From an uncultured Gammaproteobacteria bacterium (GTDB lineage Bacteria > Pseudomonadota > Gammaproteobacteria > Steroidobacterales > GCA-2729495), in NCBI GenBank assembly GCA_937958785.1, contig CALGMY010000127.1:1-17501 (forward strand): 17,501 bases of DNA. The letters run 5' to 3'. The translations under genes and the position numbers were made by a program. Position 1 is the first letter of the stretch. Every line of letters starts with the position of its first letter. Positions 7,700 to 14,412 of the stretch are shown piece by piece. Under the pieces are notes generated by a model. The model made no database searches. It was not told where the DNA came from and was given only the letters and a program-made list of their open reading frames with translations.

Positions 7700-8692
7700 C
7701 TAGCCCCCCGCGACGTTCGCCCGGTACCAGGCGAGGGTGCTCCGGATGCCCGCCGGCAGCGTGACCTGCGGCTGCCAGCCGAGGCTCTTCAGCTTGCCCA
7801 CGTCCAGCAGCTTGCGCGGGGTGCCGTCGGGCTGGCGGGGGTCGAACTCGATGCGGCCCCGGTAGCCCACGGCGTCGCGCACCAGTTCCGCCAGTTCCCG
7901 GATCGACACGTCCTCGCCGGTGCCCACGTTGAGGTGGGAGAGCATGGGTGCCGTCACCGCCGCGTAGGACTCTTTGGGCAGAGTGGCGACCTTCAGGCAG
8001 GCCGCGGCGAGGTCGTCCACGTGCAGGAACTCCCGGCGCGGGTTGCCGCTGCCCCAGACCGTCACCGCCGGCGCGCCGGTCGCCTCGGCCTCGTGGAACT
8101 TGCGGATCAGGGCCGGCAGCACGTGGCTGGTGGCGAGGTCGAAGTTGTCCCCCGGCCCGTAGAGGTTGGTCGGCATCACGCTGCGGTAGTCGGTGCCGTG
8201 CTGGCGGTTGAAGGACTCGCAGAGCTTGATCCCGGCGATCTTGGCGATGGCATAGGGCTCGTTGGTGGGCTCCAGGGGCCCCGTGAGCAGGGCGGCCTCG
8301 GTCATGGGCTGGGCGGCGAGCCGGGGGTAGATGCAGGAGCTGCCGAGGAACAGCAGCCGGTGGCAGCCGTGGGCGTGGGCGGCGTGGATGGTGTTCAGCG
8401 CGATCGCCAGGTTGTCCTGGATGAAGTCCGCCGGCCAGGTGTTGTTGGCGTGGATGCCGCCCACCCGGGCCGCGGCGAGGAACACGTAGTCCGGCTGCTC
8501 CGCCGCGAAGAAGGCCTGCACGGCGGCCTGGTCGGTGAGGTCGAGTTCGTCGCGCCGGCGCAGGATGAGGTGCCGGCAGCCGGCGGCCTCGAGGCGCCGG
8601 ACCAGCGCCGAGCCCACCATGCCCCGGTGGCCCGCCACGAAGATGCGGGCGGCCGTGAGGTCCCCGGCGAGGTCGCCGGCGGCGCTACTCAT
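7700..8692 (-). CDS. fcl: GDP-L-fucose synthase
   Basis: This 330-residue short-chain dehydrogenase/reductase family protein carries out the 3,5-epimerisation and NADPH-dependent reduction of GDP-4-keto-6-deoxymannose to GDP-L-fucose in the cytoplasm. The nucleotide-binding loop is VAGHRGMVGSALV near residues 19-31. The active site shows GSSCIYP (117-123) and YAIAK with Tyr147 and Lys151, followed by SVMPTNLYGPGDNFD, all typical of GDP-fucose synthases. It has roughly a dozen extra N-terminal residues compared with the Escherichia coli enzyme. Its ATG overlaps the end of gmd by 8 bp, making the standard two-step pathway a coupled pair. Its stop codon faces the stop of the rightward operon with 9 bp between them and no visible terminator. 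Confidence 0.96.
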   Translation of the reverse strand: MSSAAGDLAGDLTAARIFVAGHRGMVGSALVRRLEAAGCRHLILRRRDELDLTDQAAVQAFFAAEQPDYVFLAAARVGGIHANNTWPADFIQDNLAIALNTIHAAHAHGCHRLLFLGSSCIYPRLAAQPMTEAALLTGPLEPTNEPYAIAKIAGIKLCESFNRQHGTDYRSVMPTNLYGPGDNFDLATSHVLPALIRKFHEAEATGAPAVTVWGSGNPRREFLHVDDLAAACLKVATLPKESYAAVTAPMLSHLNVGTGEDVSIRELAELVRDAVGYRGRIEFDPRQPDGTPRKLLDVGKLKSLGWQPQVTLPAGIRSTLAWYRANVAGG

Positions 8693-9797
8693 GGTGGTCG
8701 AAGACCTTGTAGCCCTCCCGGGCGACGAGCGCGTCGCGCTCGGCGAGATGCAGGTCGGTTTCCACCATCTCGGCGATCAGCTGCTCGATGGGCGTCGATG
8801 CGGTCCAGCCGAGCTTCTCCCGGGCCTTGGACGGATCGCCGAGCAGGGTATCCACCTCGGTGGGGCGGAAGTAGCGGGGGTCGACCTGCACGATGACGTC
8901 GCCGGGCTTCGGGCCCGCGTCGTCCTTCACGGCGACCACCCGGCCGAGCTCCCCGACGCCCTGGCCTTCCCAGGCCAGGCTGATGCCGAGGCCGGCGGCG
9001 GCGAGCTCCACGAAGCGGCGCACCGAGATCTGCTTGCCGGTGGCGATCACGAAGTCCTCGGCCTCAGCCTGCTGGAGCATGAGCCACTGGGCCACCACGT
9101 AGTCCCGGGCATGGCCCCAGTCCCGGAGCGCGTCCAGGTTGCCGAGGAACAGGGTGCCCTGGAGCCCGAGGCGGATCCGGGCGAGCGCCCGGGTGATCTT
9201 GCGGGTCACGAAGGTTTCGCCGCGCACGGGCGACTCGTGGTTGAACAGGATGCCGTTGCAGGCGTAGAGGCCGTAGGCCTCCCGGTAGTTCACGGTGATC
9301 CAGTAGGCGTAGAGCTTGGCGGCGCCGTAGGGGGAGCGCGGGTAGAAGGGCGTCGTCTCCTTCTGGGGGATCTCCTGCACGAGCCCGTACAGCTCCGAGG
9401 TCGAGGCCTGGTAGAAACGGGTCTTCCCGGCGAGGCCGAGGATGCGGATGGCTTCCAGGATGCGCAGCGTGCCGATGCCGTCGGCATTGGCGGTGTATTC
9501 CGGGGTCTCGAAGGACACGGCCACGTGGCTCTGGGCCGCCAGATTGTAGATCTCGTCCGGCTGGACCTGCTGGATGATGCGGATCAGGTTGGTGGAGTCG
9601 GTGAGGTCCCCGTAGTGCAGGATGAACCGCCGGCCCGTCTCGTGGGGGTCCTGGTAGAGGTGGTCGATGCGCTCGGTGTTGAACGACGACGACCGCCGCT
9701 TGATGCCATGCACCTCGTAGCCCTTGCCCAGCAGGAATTCCGCCAGGTACGAACCGTCCTGTCCGGTGACACCGGTGATCAGGGCCTTCTTTGCCAT
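8685..9797 (-). CDS. gmd: GDP-mannose 4,6-dehydratase
   Basis: This 370-residue protein is a canonical GDP-mannose 4,6-dehydratase, which converts GDP-D-mannose to GDP-4-keto-6-deoxy-D-mannose, the precursor of GDP-L-fucose and several other deoxysugars. It shows the Rossmann loop ITGVTGQDGSYLAEFLL (residues 7-23), the KRRSS segment that binds NADP, STSELYG (132-138) supplying the catalytic Thr and Glu region, and YGAAK with Tyr157 and Lys161. FNHESPVRGETFVTRKI, a signature of Gmd, follows. The ATG at 9797 is 18 bp after the SGNH gene stop on the same strand, and the C-terminus overlaps fcl by 8 bp, so gmd and fcl work as a pair at the end of the leftward operon. With fcl adjacent, L-fucose is the likely product used by the locus. 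Confidence 0.97.
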   Translation of the reverse strand: MAKKALITGVTGQDGSYLAEFLLGKGYEVHGIKRRSSSFNTERIDHLYQDPHETGRRFILHYGDLTDSTNLIRIIQQVQPDEIYNLAAQSHVAVSFETPEYTANADGIGTLRILEAIRILGLAGKTRFYQASTSELYGLVQEIPQKETTPFYPRSPYGAAKLYAYWITVNYREAYGLYACNGILFNHESPVRGETFVTRKITRALARIRLGLQGTLFLGNLDALRDWGHARDYVVAQWLMLQQAEAEDFVIATGKQISVRRFVELAAAGLGISLAWEGQGVGELGRVVAVKDDAGPKPGDVIVQVDPRYFRPTEVDTLLGDPSKAREKLGWTASTPIEQLIAEMVETDLHLAERDALVAREGYKVFDHHE

Positions 9798-9815
9798 CTC
9801 AGTGGTTCCTGCTGG

Positions 9816-10934
9816 TCATGTCTGCCCGGCGAAGATCCGCCGGTAGAGGCGCGAACGGGTGATTTCCGCGGCCACGAGCCGATGCCCCAGGGCGTTCCAG
9901 TGGCCATCCTCGGGAAACTCGAAGCGCTGTCCGTAACCGGCGTAGTGTGCGGCGAAGGCCTCGTGCATGTCGATCACCTCGTGGCCCCGGGCACGGGCTC
10001 CGGTTATGAAGGCGGCACGCGTCCGGCCGACGTACGTGTCCCCGACCGGGCGGCCGGCGTAGATGGCATCCCGGACCCCGTCCATGACGAACAGGATCCG
10101 GTCGGGTGGCAGTCCGCTGCGGGCGGGCAGGTCGCGGAAGAAGAGTCCGATCCCGTGCAGGGCCGCCGCCTCCCGGCCGGCGTCCACCGCGGCGGGCATG
10201 TTGCCGGCCCAGACGGTGTCGCCGCCCGTGAGTTCCCGGAGGCGTTGGCGGAGCACGTCCGGCGTCGCGCCGAGATTGTGGCTGGCGTAGCGCCACAGTG
10301 CCGTGTCGGCGACAGCGCGACCCAGCCAGGACCGGGGCGGGCGACGGATCGGCACGGCCTGTTCCTCACCGGCGCCCGTGGACCTGAAGCACCACTTGAC
10401 CCCCTTGATGAAGGCGTAGGCGCACAGCGTCTCGTCGTAGTCGTTGGCGATGATGACGAAGACCAGCGCCGCGGGCCTGAGCTCCCGGCGGGCCATCGTG
10501 GCATAGGCCAGGTAGTCCGCCAGGCTCGCCCCGGACTGGCCGATGCCGAAGGCCTGCCCGCGGCCGGCGAGCTCCTGGTGCAGCAGGCCGTGGAAGGTCC
10601 CGTCGTTCGGCACCTGCAATGCCTCGACGAAGGAATCGCCGATCACCGCGAGGACCGGGCGGCCGTCGCCGCCGGCGTAGTCCTGGTCATTCAGGTAGCC
10701 GAGGTCGTTGGCCTGCTTGCGGGTGCGGATGGCGAAGTTCCAGCCGCTGCTCCAGGTGAGCACGCTATGGGGCCTGAACCGGTTGACCTGGTAGGTCTCG
10801 TCGATCGCCGTGTGCCGGGCCACGTCCTGCACCGGGAGCAACCGGAGCGTGACCTCGAGTGCGCCAAATGCCAGCAGCAGCCCGGTGGCCACCCCGATGA
10901 CCTTGAACGCGAAGGGCGGGTCGGCGCGTGCCAC
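9816..10934 (-). CDS. Membrane-anchored SGNH-fold hydrolase or O-acyltransferase-like protein (GTG start)
   Basis: The protein is 372 residues and starts with GTG (CAC on the given strand at 10932-10934) preceded by AGGG seven bases upstream. A single hydrophobic helix at about residues 10-33 is a likely uncleaved signal anchor, placing the rest in the periplasm. The SGNH/GDSL catalytic blocks are visible: IGDSFVEAL with candidate nucleophile Ser101, and DGHWNALGH near the C-terminus with Asp343 and His345. Proteins of this kind are esterases or O-acetyltransferases, similar in plan to AlgX/AlgJ and related glycan acetylation factors. The neighbouring carbamoyltransferase, SxtJ-like and SxtK-like genes and gmd suggest it acts on the same glycan; no MBOAT partner is in the window, so the acyl donor route is unknown. 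It follows the REPIN at 10946-11003 and leads gmd by 18 bp. Confidence 0.85.
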   Translation of the reverse strand: MARADPPFAFKVIGVATGLLLAFGALEVTLRLLPVQDVARHTAIDETYQVNRFRPHSVLTWSSGWNFAIRTRKQANDLGYLNDQDYAGGDGRPVLAVIGDSFVEALQVPNDGTFHGLLHQELAGRGQAFGIGQSGASLADYLAYATMARRELRPAALVFVIIANDYDETLCAYAFIKGVKWCFRSTGAGEEQAVPIRRPPRSWLGRAVADTALWRYASHNLGATPDVLRQRLRELTGGDTVWAGNMPAAVDAGREAAALHGIGLFFRDLPARSGLPPDRILFVMDGVRDAIYAGRPVGDTYVGRTRAAFITGARARGHEVIDMHEAFAAHYAGYGQRFEFPEDGHWNALGHRLVAAEITRSRLYRRIFAGQT

Positions 10935-10945
10935 TGAATGGCCCT

Positions 10946-11003
10946 GGTAGGAGCGCCTTCAGGCGCGACGAGGAAATCCGTCGCGCCTGAAGGCGCTCCT
11001 ACC
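10946..11003. repeat. REPIN-type inverted repeat 1 (25-bp perfect arms, 8-base loop)
   Basis: The left arm (10946-10970) and right arm (10979-11003) are perfect reverse complements around the loop AGGAAATC. Each arm starts with GTAG and itself holds a small palindrome, GCGCC-TTCA-GGCGC. A GTAG tetranucleotide followed by a short hairpin, paired in inverted orientation, is the plan of REP/REPIN elements mobilised by RAYT transposases. No RAYT gene is in the window. It lies between the DUF5989-like gene and the SGNH gene on the minus strand, with its base next to the AGGG ribosome binding site of the latter. Confidence 0.92.
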
Positions 11004-11011
11004 TGCTGATC

Positions 11012-11164
11012 CTAGAACAGCGTGTAGATGAACGGCGCCACCGCGGAGCCCTGGCTGAGCACGATCAGCGCGCCGAGCAGCAGCATCACGAGGATGATCG
11101 GGGCGAGCCAGAATTTCTTGCGCTCGCGCATGAAGTCCCACAGGTCTTTGATGAGGTCGAGCAT
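11012..11164 (-). CDS. Small SxtK/DUF5989-like single-pass membrane protein
   Basis: This 50-residue gene encodes a protein starting MLDLIKDLWDFMRERKKFWL, followed by a hydrophobic helix from about residue 19 to 37 and a short tail ending APFIYTLF. The charged N-terminal helix plus one transmembrane segment fit the DUF5989 family, to which I relate the small SxtK protein of the saxitoxin cluster. Its ATG overlaps the stop of the SxtJ-like gene by one base (TGATG), giving strong translational coupling. Proteins like this recur next to O-carbamoyltransferases, but their function is unknown; a membrane adaptor for the carbamoyltransferase is a reasonable guess only. The gene is followed 8 bp later by the REPIN. 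Confidence 0.85.
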   Translation of the reverse strand: MLDLIKDLWDFMRERKKFWLAPIILVMLLLGALIVLSQGSAVAPFIYTLF

Positions 11165-11577
11165 CAGAATGGCTTCTCCAGGCGCTTGGGTGGGGTGGCT
11201 TCGCTCTCGATCCGGTAGGTGGTGCCCGGCTCCCGCAGCCGGCGGGCCATGAAGTCCTTGCCGATGAGGCGCAGGACGAGGCCCATGGGCGTGACGACCA
11301 GGTAGAACACGATCCCCATGATGAGGGGCGTCATGATCCTGCTCATGAACAGGCCGAACTTCATCCAGCCCGTGTAGACCGGCCGCAGGGCCATGGGCGC
11401 CAGGAGGGCCATCAGGGCGAGGACCCCGAAGATGACCCAGGGCCAGCGGGGGATGGGGCGCTCGAGCAGCCAGGGGAAGATGAGGCCAAAGAGCACAGCG
11501 ACGATGCCGCCGGTGGTCAGGCCGAATTCCCGCAGGCCCTTGCGGTCGAGTACGGGGATCGTGTGGGGCGCGCTCAT
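11164..11577 (-). CDS. SxtJ-like membrane protein
   Basis: This 137-residue protein has three hydrophobic segments at roughly residues 20-38, 46-64 and 82-104, and a charged, proline-rich C-terminal tail ending KRLEKPF. The layout, with a GLTTGGIVAVLFGLIFPWLL first helix and a WPWVIFGVLALMALLAP second helix, matches the SxtJ family named from the saxitoxin gene cluster, where it also sits beside a NodU-like carbamoyltransferase and a small SxtK protein. No catalytic motif is visible and the role is unknown. It begins 8 bp after the carbamoyltransferase stop and overlaps the next small gene by one base. I infer that it forms a membrane complex with the other two products, perhaps bringing the carbamoyltransferase to a lipid-linked or exported acceptor. 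Confidence 0.88.
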   Translation of the reverse strand: MSAPHTIPVLDRKGLREFGLTTGGIVAVLFGLIFPWLLERPIPRWPWVIFGVLALMALLAPMALRPVYTGWMKFGLFMSRIMTPLIMGIVFYLVVTPMGLVLRLIGKDFMARRLREPGTTYRIESEATPPKRLEKPF

Positions 11578-11585
11578 GTCTCGTC

Positions 11586-13445
11586 TCAGTCCAGGGCGAA
11601 CTCGGTGCGCCAGTCGGTCTTGTCGGCCGGTTCCGGCTGGTCGGGCTTGGCCATCAGGAAGTTCTCCACGACGAGGTAGTCCATCTCGGTGCGCATGAAG
11701 CAGCGGTAGGCGTCCGCGGCGGTGCAGACGATGGGCTCGCCGCGCACGTTGAAGGAGGTGTTCACCAGCACGGCGCAGCCGGTCTGGGCGTGGAACTCCG
11801 TGAGCAGGCCGTGGAAACGGGGGTTGGTGTCCGGGTGCACGGTCTGCACCCGGGCGGAGTAGTCCACGTGGGTGATGGCGGGCAGCGTGGAGCGCTTCAG
11901 CTTGAGCTTCTCGACGCCGAAGAGTTGCTCCTGCTCGGGCGTCAGCTGGATGCGCAGCTCGTTGCGCACCGGCGCCACGATCAGCATGTAGGGGCTGTCG
12001 CCCCGGTGCTCGAAGTAGTCCTCGACCTTGTCCGCCAGCACCGCCGGCGCGAAGGGCCGGAACGACTCCCGGTACTTGATCTTGAGGTTCATCACGCTCT
12101 GCATCTTCGGGCTGCGCGGGTCGCCGATGATGGAGCGGCCGCCGAGCGCCCGGGGGCCGAACTCCATGCGGCCCTGGACCCAGCCGACCACGTTCTCGCT
12201 CGCGAGGATGGTGGCGAGCTTCGGCAGCAGCTCGGCGTCCGGCAGTTCCTGGTACACGGCGCCGGCGGCATCCAGTTGCTTCCGCACCTCGTCGGCGGGC
12301 AGCCGGGGACCCAGGTAGCTGCCGTGCATGCGGTCCCGGCCGTTGGCGGCGGGCCGGTCCCTGCCCAGGTACTCGTGCCAGATGACGCTGGCCGCGCCGA
12401 GGGCGCCACCCGCGTCACCGGCGGCGGGCTGCACCCAGATCTGCCTGAAGGGGCCTTCGCGCACCAGCCGGCCGTTGGCCACGCAGTTCAGGGCCACGCC
12501 GCCGGCGAGGCACAGGTGCTGCTCGCCGGTCTCCCGGTGGATCGTGCGGGCGAGGCGCAGCACCACGTCCTCGGTGACCTTCTGGATGGACGCGGCGATG
12601 TCCATCTCGCGCTGGGTCACCGGGCTCTCGGCGGCCCGCGGCGGCCCGCCGAAGAGGGCGGCGAACTTCTCGTTCGTCATGGTGAGGCCGGTGCAGTAGT
12701 TGAAGTACTGCATGTCCAGCCGGAAGGTGCCGTCGTCCTTGAGGTCGAGCACCTTCTCGCGGATGAGGTCCTCGTAGATGGGGCGGCCGTAGGGGGCGAG
12801 TCCCATCAGCTTGTACTCACCGGAGTTCACGCGGAAGCCGGTGAAGTAGGTGAAGGCCGAGTAGAGCAGGCCGAGGGAGTGGGGGAAGTCGATTTCCCAG
12901 AGGGGCTTCAGTTCCCGGCCATTGCCCACCCAGGTGGAGGTGGTGGCCCACTCGCCGACGCCGTCCAGGCAGAGTACCGCCGCCCGGTCGAAGGGACTGA
13001 AATAGAAGGCCGAGGCCGCGTGGGACTGGTGGTGCCCGGCGAAGAGCAGGGGTGGCAGCGCCCGCTCCTTGAGCCCCGCCATCTTCGCGAGTTCGCGCTT
13101 CAGGGTGGTCTTGAGGTAGAGCTTTTCCTTGAGCCACACCGGCATGGCCGCGACGAAGGACCGGAAGCCGTTCGGCGCGTAGCTGAGGTAGGTCTCGAGA
13201 AGCCGCTCGAACTTGACGAGGGGCTTGTCGTAGAAGACGACGCTGTGCAGGTCCTTGAGCGCGATGCCGGCCTCCGCCAGGCAGTACTCGATGGCCTCCC
13301 GGGGAAAGTCCGGGTCGTGCTTCTTGCGGGTGAAGCGCTCCTGCTGGGCGGCAGCCACCACCTCGCCGTCCTTGAGCAGGGCGGCGGCGCTGTCGTGGTA
13401 GTAGGCGGACAGGCCCAGGATGTACACGGGAGAAGTCATCTGCAT
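11586..13445 (-). CDS. NodU/CmcH/TobZ-type O-carbamoyltransferase
   Basis: The protein is 619 residues, or 617 from the second in-frame Met, and has the two-domain family architecture. The N-terminal Kae1-like ATPase domain begins ILGLSAYYHDSAAALL and carries the metal-binding HHQSHAASAF (His138, His142), CLAGGVALN (312-320) and AAGDAGGALGAA (341-352). The C-terminal YrdC-unrelated domain carries MEFGPRALGGRS (427-438) and NTSFNVRGEPIVC. Such enzymes use carbamoyl phosphate and ATP to form carbamoyl-AMP and then transfer the carbamoyl group to a hydroxyl on a sugar, antibiotic or toxin, in the cytoplasm. It leads the leftward operon with SxtJ- and SxtK-like genes directly behind, and gmd/fcl downstream, so a sugar of the local glycan is the likely acceptor. 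All motifs I could check are intact. Confidence 0.95.
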   Translation of the reverse strand: MQMTSPVYILGLSAYYHDSAAALLKDGEVVAAAQQERFTRKKHDPDFPREAIEYCLAEAGIALKDLHSVVFYDKPLVKFERLLETYLSYAPNGFRSFVAAMPVWLKEKLYLKTTLKRELAKMAGLKERALPPLLFAGHHQSHAASAFYFSPFDRAAVLCLDGVGEWATTSTWVGNGRELKPLWEIDFPHSLGLLYSAFTYFTGFRVNSGEYKLMGLAPYGRPIYEDLIREKVLDLKDDGTFRLDMQYFNYCTGLTMTNEKFAALFGGPPRAAESPVTQREMDIAASIQKVTEDVVLRLARTIHRETGEQHLCLAGGVALNCVANGRLVREGPFRQIWVQPAAGDAGGALGAASVIWHEYLGRDRPAANGRDRMHGSYLGPRLPADEVRKQLDAAGAVYQELPDAELLPKLATILASENVVGWVQGRMEFGPRALGGRSIIGDPRSPKMQSVMNLKIKYRESFRPFAPAVLADKVEDYFEHRGDSPYMLIVAPVRNELRIQLTPEQEQLFGVEKLKLKRSTLPAITHVDYSARVQTVHPDTNPRFHGLLTEFHAQTGCAVLVNTSFNVRGEPIVCTAADAYRCFMRTEMDYLVVENFLMAKPDQPEPADKTDWRTEFALD

Positions 13446-13506
13446 GGTGCTCGCTGGCCGCCGTCAGGACGGGGTTCCGGGGCTCTTCAATCCTGTTGTG
13501 ACGCAA

Positions 13507-13515
13507 AGCATATCA
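13507..13515 (-). promoter_or_regulatory. Candidate extended -10 promoter for the carbamoyltransferase operon
   Basis: On the minus strand the sequence TGATATGCT fits an extended -10 element (TG, one base, then TATGCT). It lies in the 121-bp gap between the hydrolase stop and the carbamoyltransferase start, which is noticeably more AT-rich than the genes around it, and would give a leader of about 55-60 bases. No good -35 hexamer is seen at the standard spacing. Nothing else was recognised in this gap. Confidence 0.3.
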
Positions 13516-13566
13516 AGCCGTTGCCGGGGCTTCTGTGTCCAGTTCGTAAGATTTCGGTGACTTGAC

Positions 13567-14382
13567 CTAAGGGGCTGCCGGCGGCCGGAGGAACGCCGTC
13601 ACGGCCCGGGCCCAGGCCTCGGGCTGCTCGTCCACGATGTCGTGGGTGCCGTCCGGCAGCGCGACGAAGGCAAAATCGGGCCGCAGGTCCCGGGCCCGGC
13701 AGGCGGCCACGTAGAGATCGTCGCCGGTGTTGGTGAGGATGAGCGCGGGCTGGCGGAGCGCCCGGAGGGGCACCGCCACGTCATGGGCGAAGGCCGCCGT
13801 GTACCCGGCCAGCTCACCGCCGGCGCCGAGCTGCGCCTCCAGCATCATGACGAGTCCCCTGTGCATGGCGGTGACGCGGGTCCAGCCCGGCGTGAAGTGC
13901 TGCCGGCGGTCCCAGATCTCCTTCAGATGGCCGCCGTCCGCCCGGGGCTTGGGTACCGGCGATGCGGCGACGGCGGCGGCATAGGCGGCCCGCTCGTCGG
14001 GCGTGAACAGGGGCGGACCGTTCAGGATCACCCGCCGGACCCGGGCCGGGTGGCTGGCGGCGAGCTCCGCGGCGGTCGCCGCACCCGTGTGGTGGCCGAG
14101 CACGTCGGCACAGTCGATGCGGAGGTGGTCGAGCACGGCGACGGCGGCCCGGGCGTAGCCCGTGATGGTGGGCGTGCCCCGGGGCGGGTCCGACTGGCCG
14201 TAACCGGGCGTGTCCACCGCGATGGGCCGGAGGCCTGCGGCCACGAGCAGGGGCCAGGCGGCATCGAACATGCCCAGGTGGCAGGGCGTCTGGTGCAGGA
14301 GCAGCAGCGGCGGCCCGGTGCCCGCATCCCGGTAGTGGACCTGCCCGTCCGGGCCGTCGGCGTAACCCTTGTGTGCCGTCAT
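13567..14382 (-). CDS. Alpha/beta-hydrolase-fold protein with a His nucleophile elbow
   Basis: The 271-residue protein has the alpha/beta hydrolase core: an oxyanion-hole region LLLLHQTPCHLGMFDAAWPLL, VDTPGYGQSDPP, a nucleophile-elbow strand and turn VLGHHTGAATA, and a C-terminal TNTGDDLY with Asp and GTHDIV with the catalytic-type His. The usual GxSxG is GHHTG at residues 96-100, so position 98 is His rather than Ser, Cys or Asp. This may mean a cofactor-less lyase or dioxygenase-type mechanism, a non-standard hydrolase, or loss of activity. No signal peptide is evident. The ATG at 14382 is preferred because the fold begins soon after; an in-frame ATG at 14409 would add nine residues. It is transcribed away from the FAD oxidase gene, with only 30 bp between the two starts, so a shared pathway is plausible. 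Confidence 0.85.
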   Translation of the reverse strand: MTAHKGYADGPDGQVHYRDAGTGPPLLLLHQTPCHLGMFDAAWPLLVAAGLRPIAVDTPGYGQSDPPRGTPTITGYARAAVAVLDHLRIDCADVLGHHTGAATAAELAASHPARVRRVILNGPPLFTPDERAAYAAAVAASPVPKPRADGGHLKEIWDRRQHFTPGWTRVTAMHRGLVMMLEAQLGAGGELAGYTAAFAHDVAVPLRALRQPALILTNTGDDLYVAACRARDLRPDFAFVALPDGTHDIVDEQPEAWARAVTAFLRPPAAP

Positions 14383-14400
14383 CTGCAGGCGCTCATATCC

Positions 14401-14406
14401 TACAAT
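14401..14406 (+). promoter_or_regulatory. Candidate -10 box (TACAAT) for the FAD oxidase gene
   Basis: TACAAT matches the -10 consensus at five of six positions and ends 6 bp before the ATG at 14413, so the transcript would begin at the start codon. No Shine-Dalgarno sequence precedes that ATG and no good -35 is seen. On the other strand, TAGGAT (complement of 14397-14402) overlaps it and could serve the divergent hydrolase gene, again with an extremely short leader. Confidence 0.3.
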
Positions 14407-14412
14407 CATGAC

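Noticed and set aside
8535..10937. 800-codon open frame on the plus strand opposite fcl, gmd and the SGNH gene.
   Set aside because: Gmd, Fcl and SGNH motifs are unmistakable on the other strand; the plus-strand product is low-complexity and matches no family.
10959..11141. Small minus-strand open frame across the first REPIN.
   Set aside because: It overlaps the better-supported 50-residue DUF5989-like gene in another frame and is largely repeat sequence.
11790..13565. 591-codon open frame on the plus strand opposite the carbamoyltransferase.
   Set aside because: Antisense shadow caused by high third-position GC; the carbamoyltransferase motifs are intact on the minus strand.
14383..14409. 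Alternative hydrolase start at 14409.
   Set aside because: It adds nine residues with no family support, would leave 3 bp to the divergent start codon, and overlaps the candidate promoter boxes.
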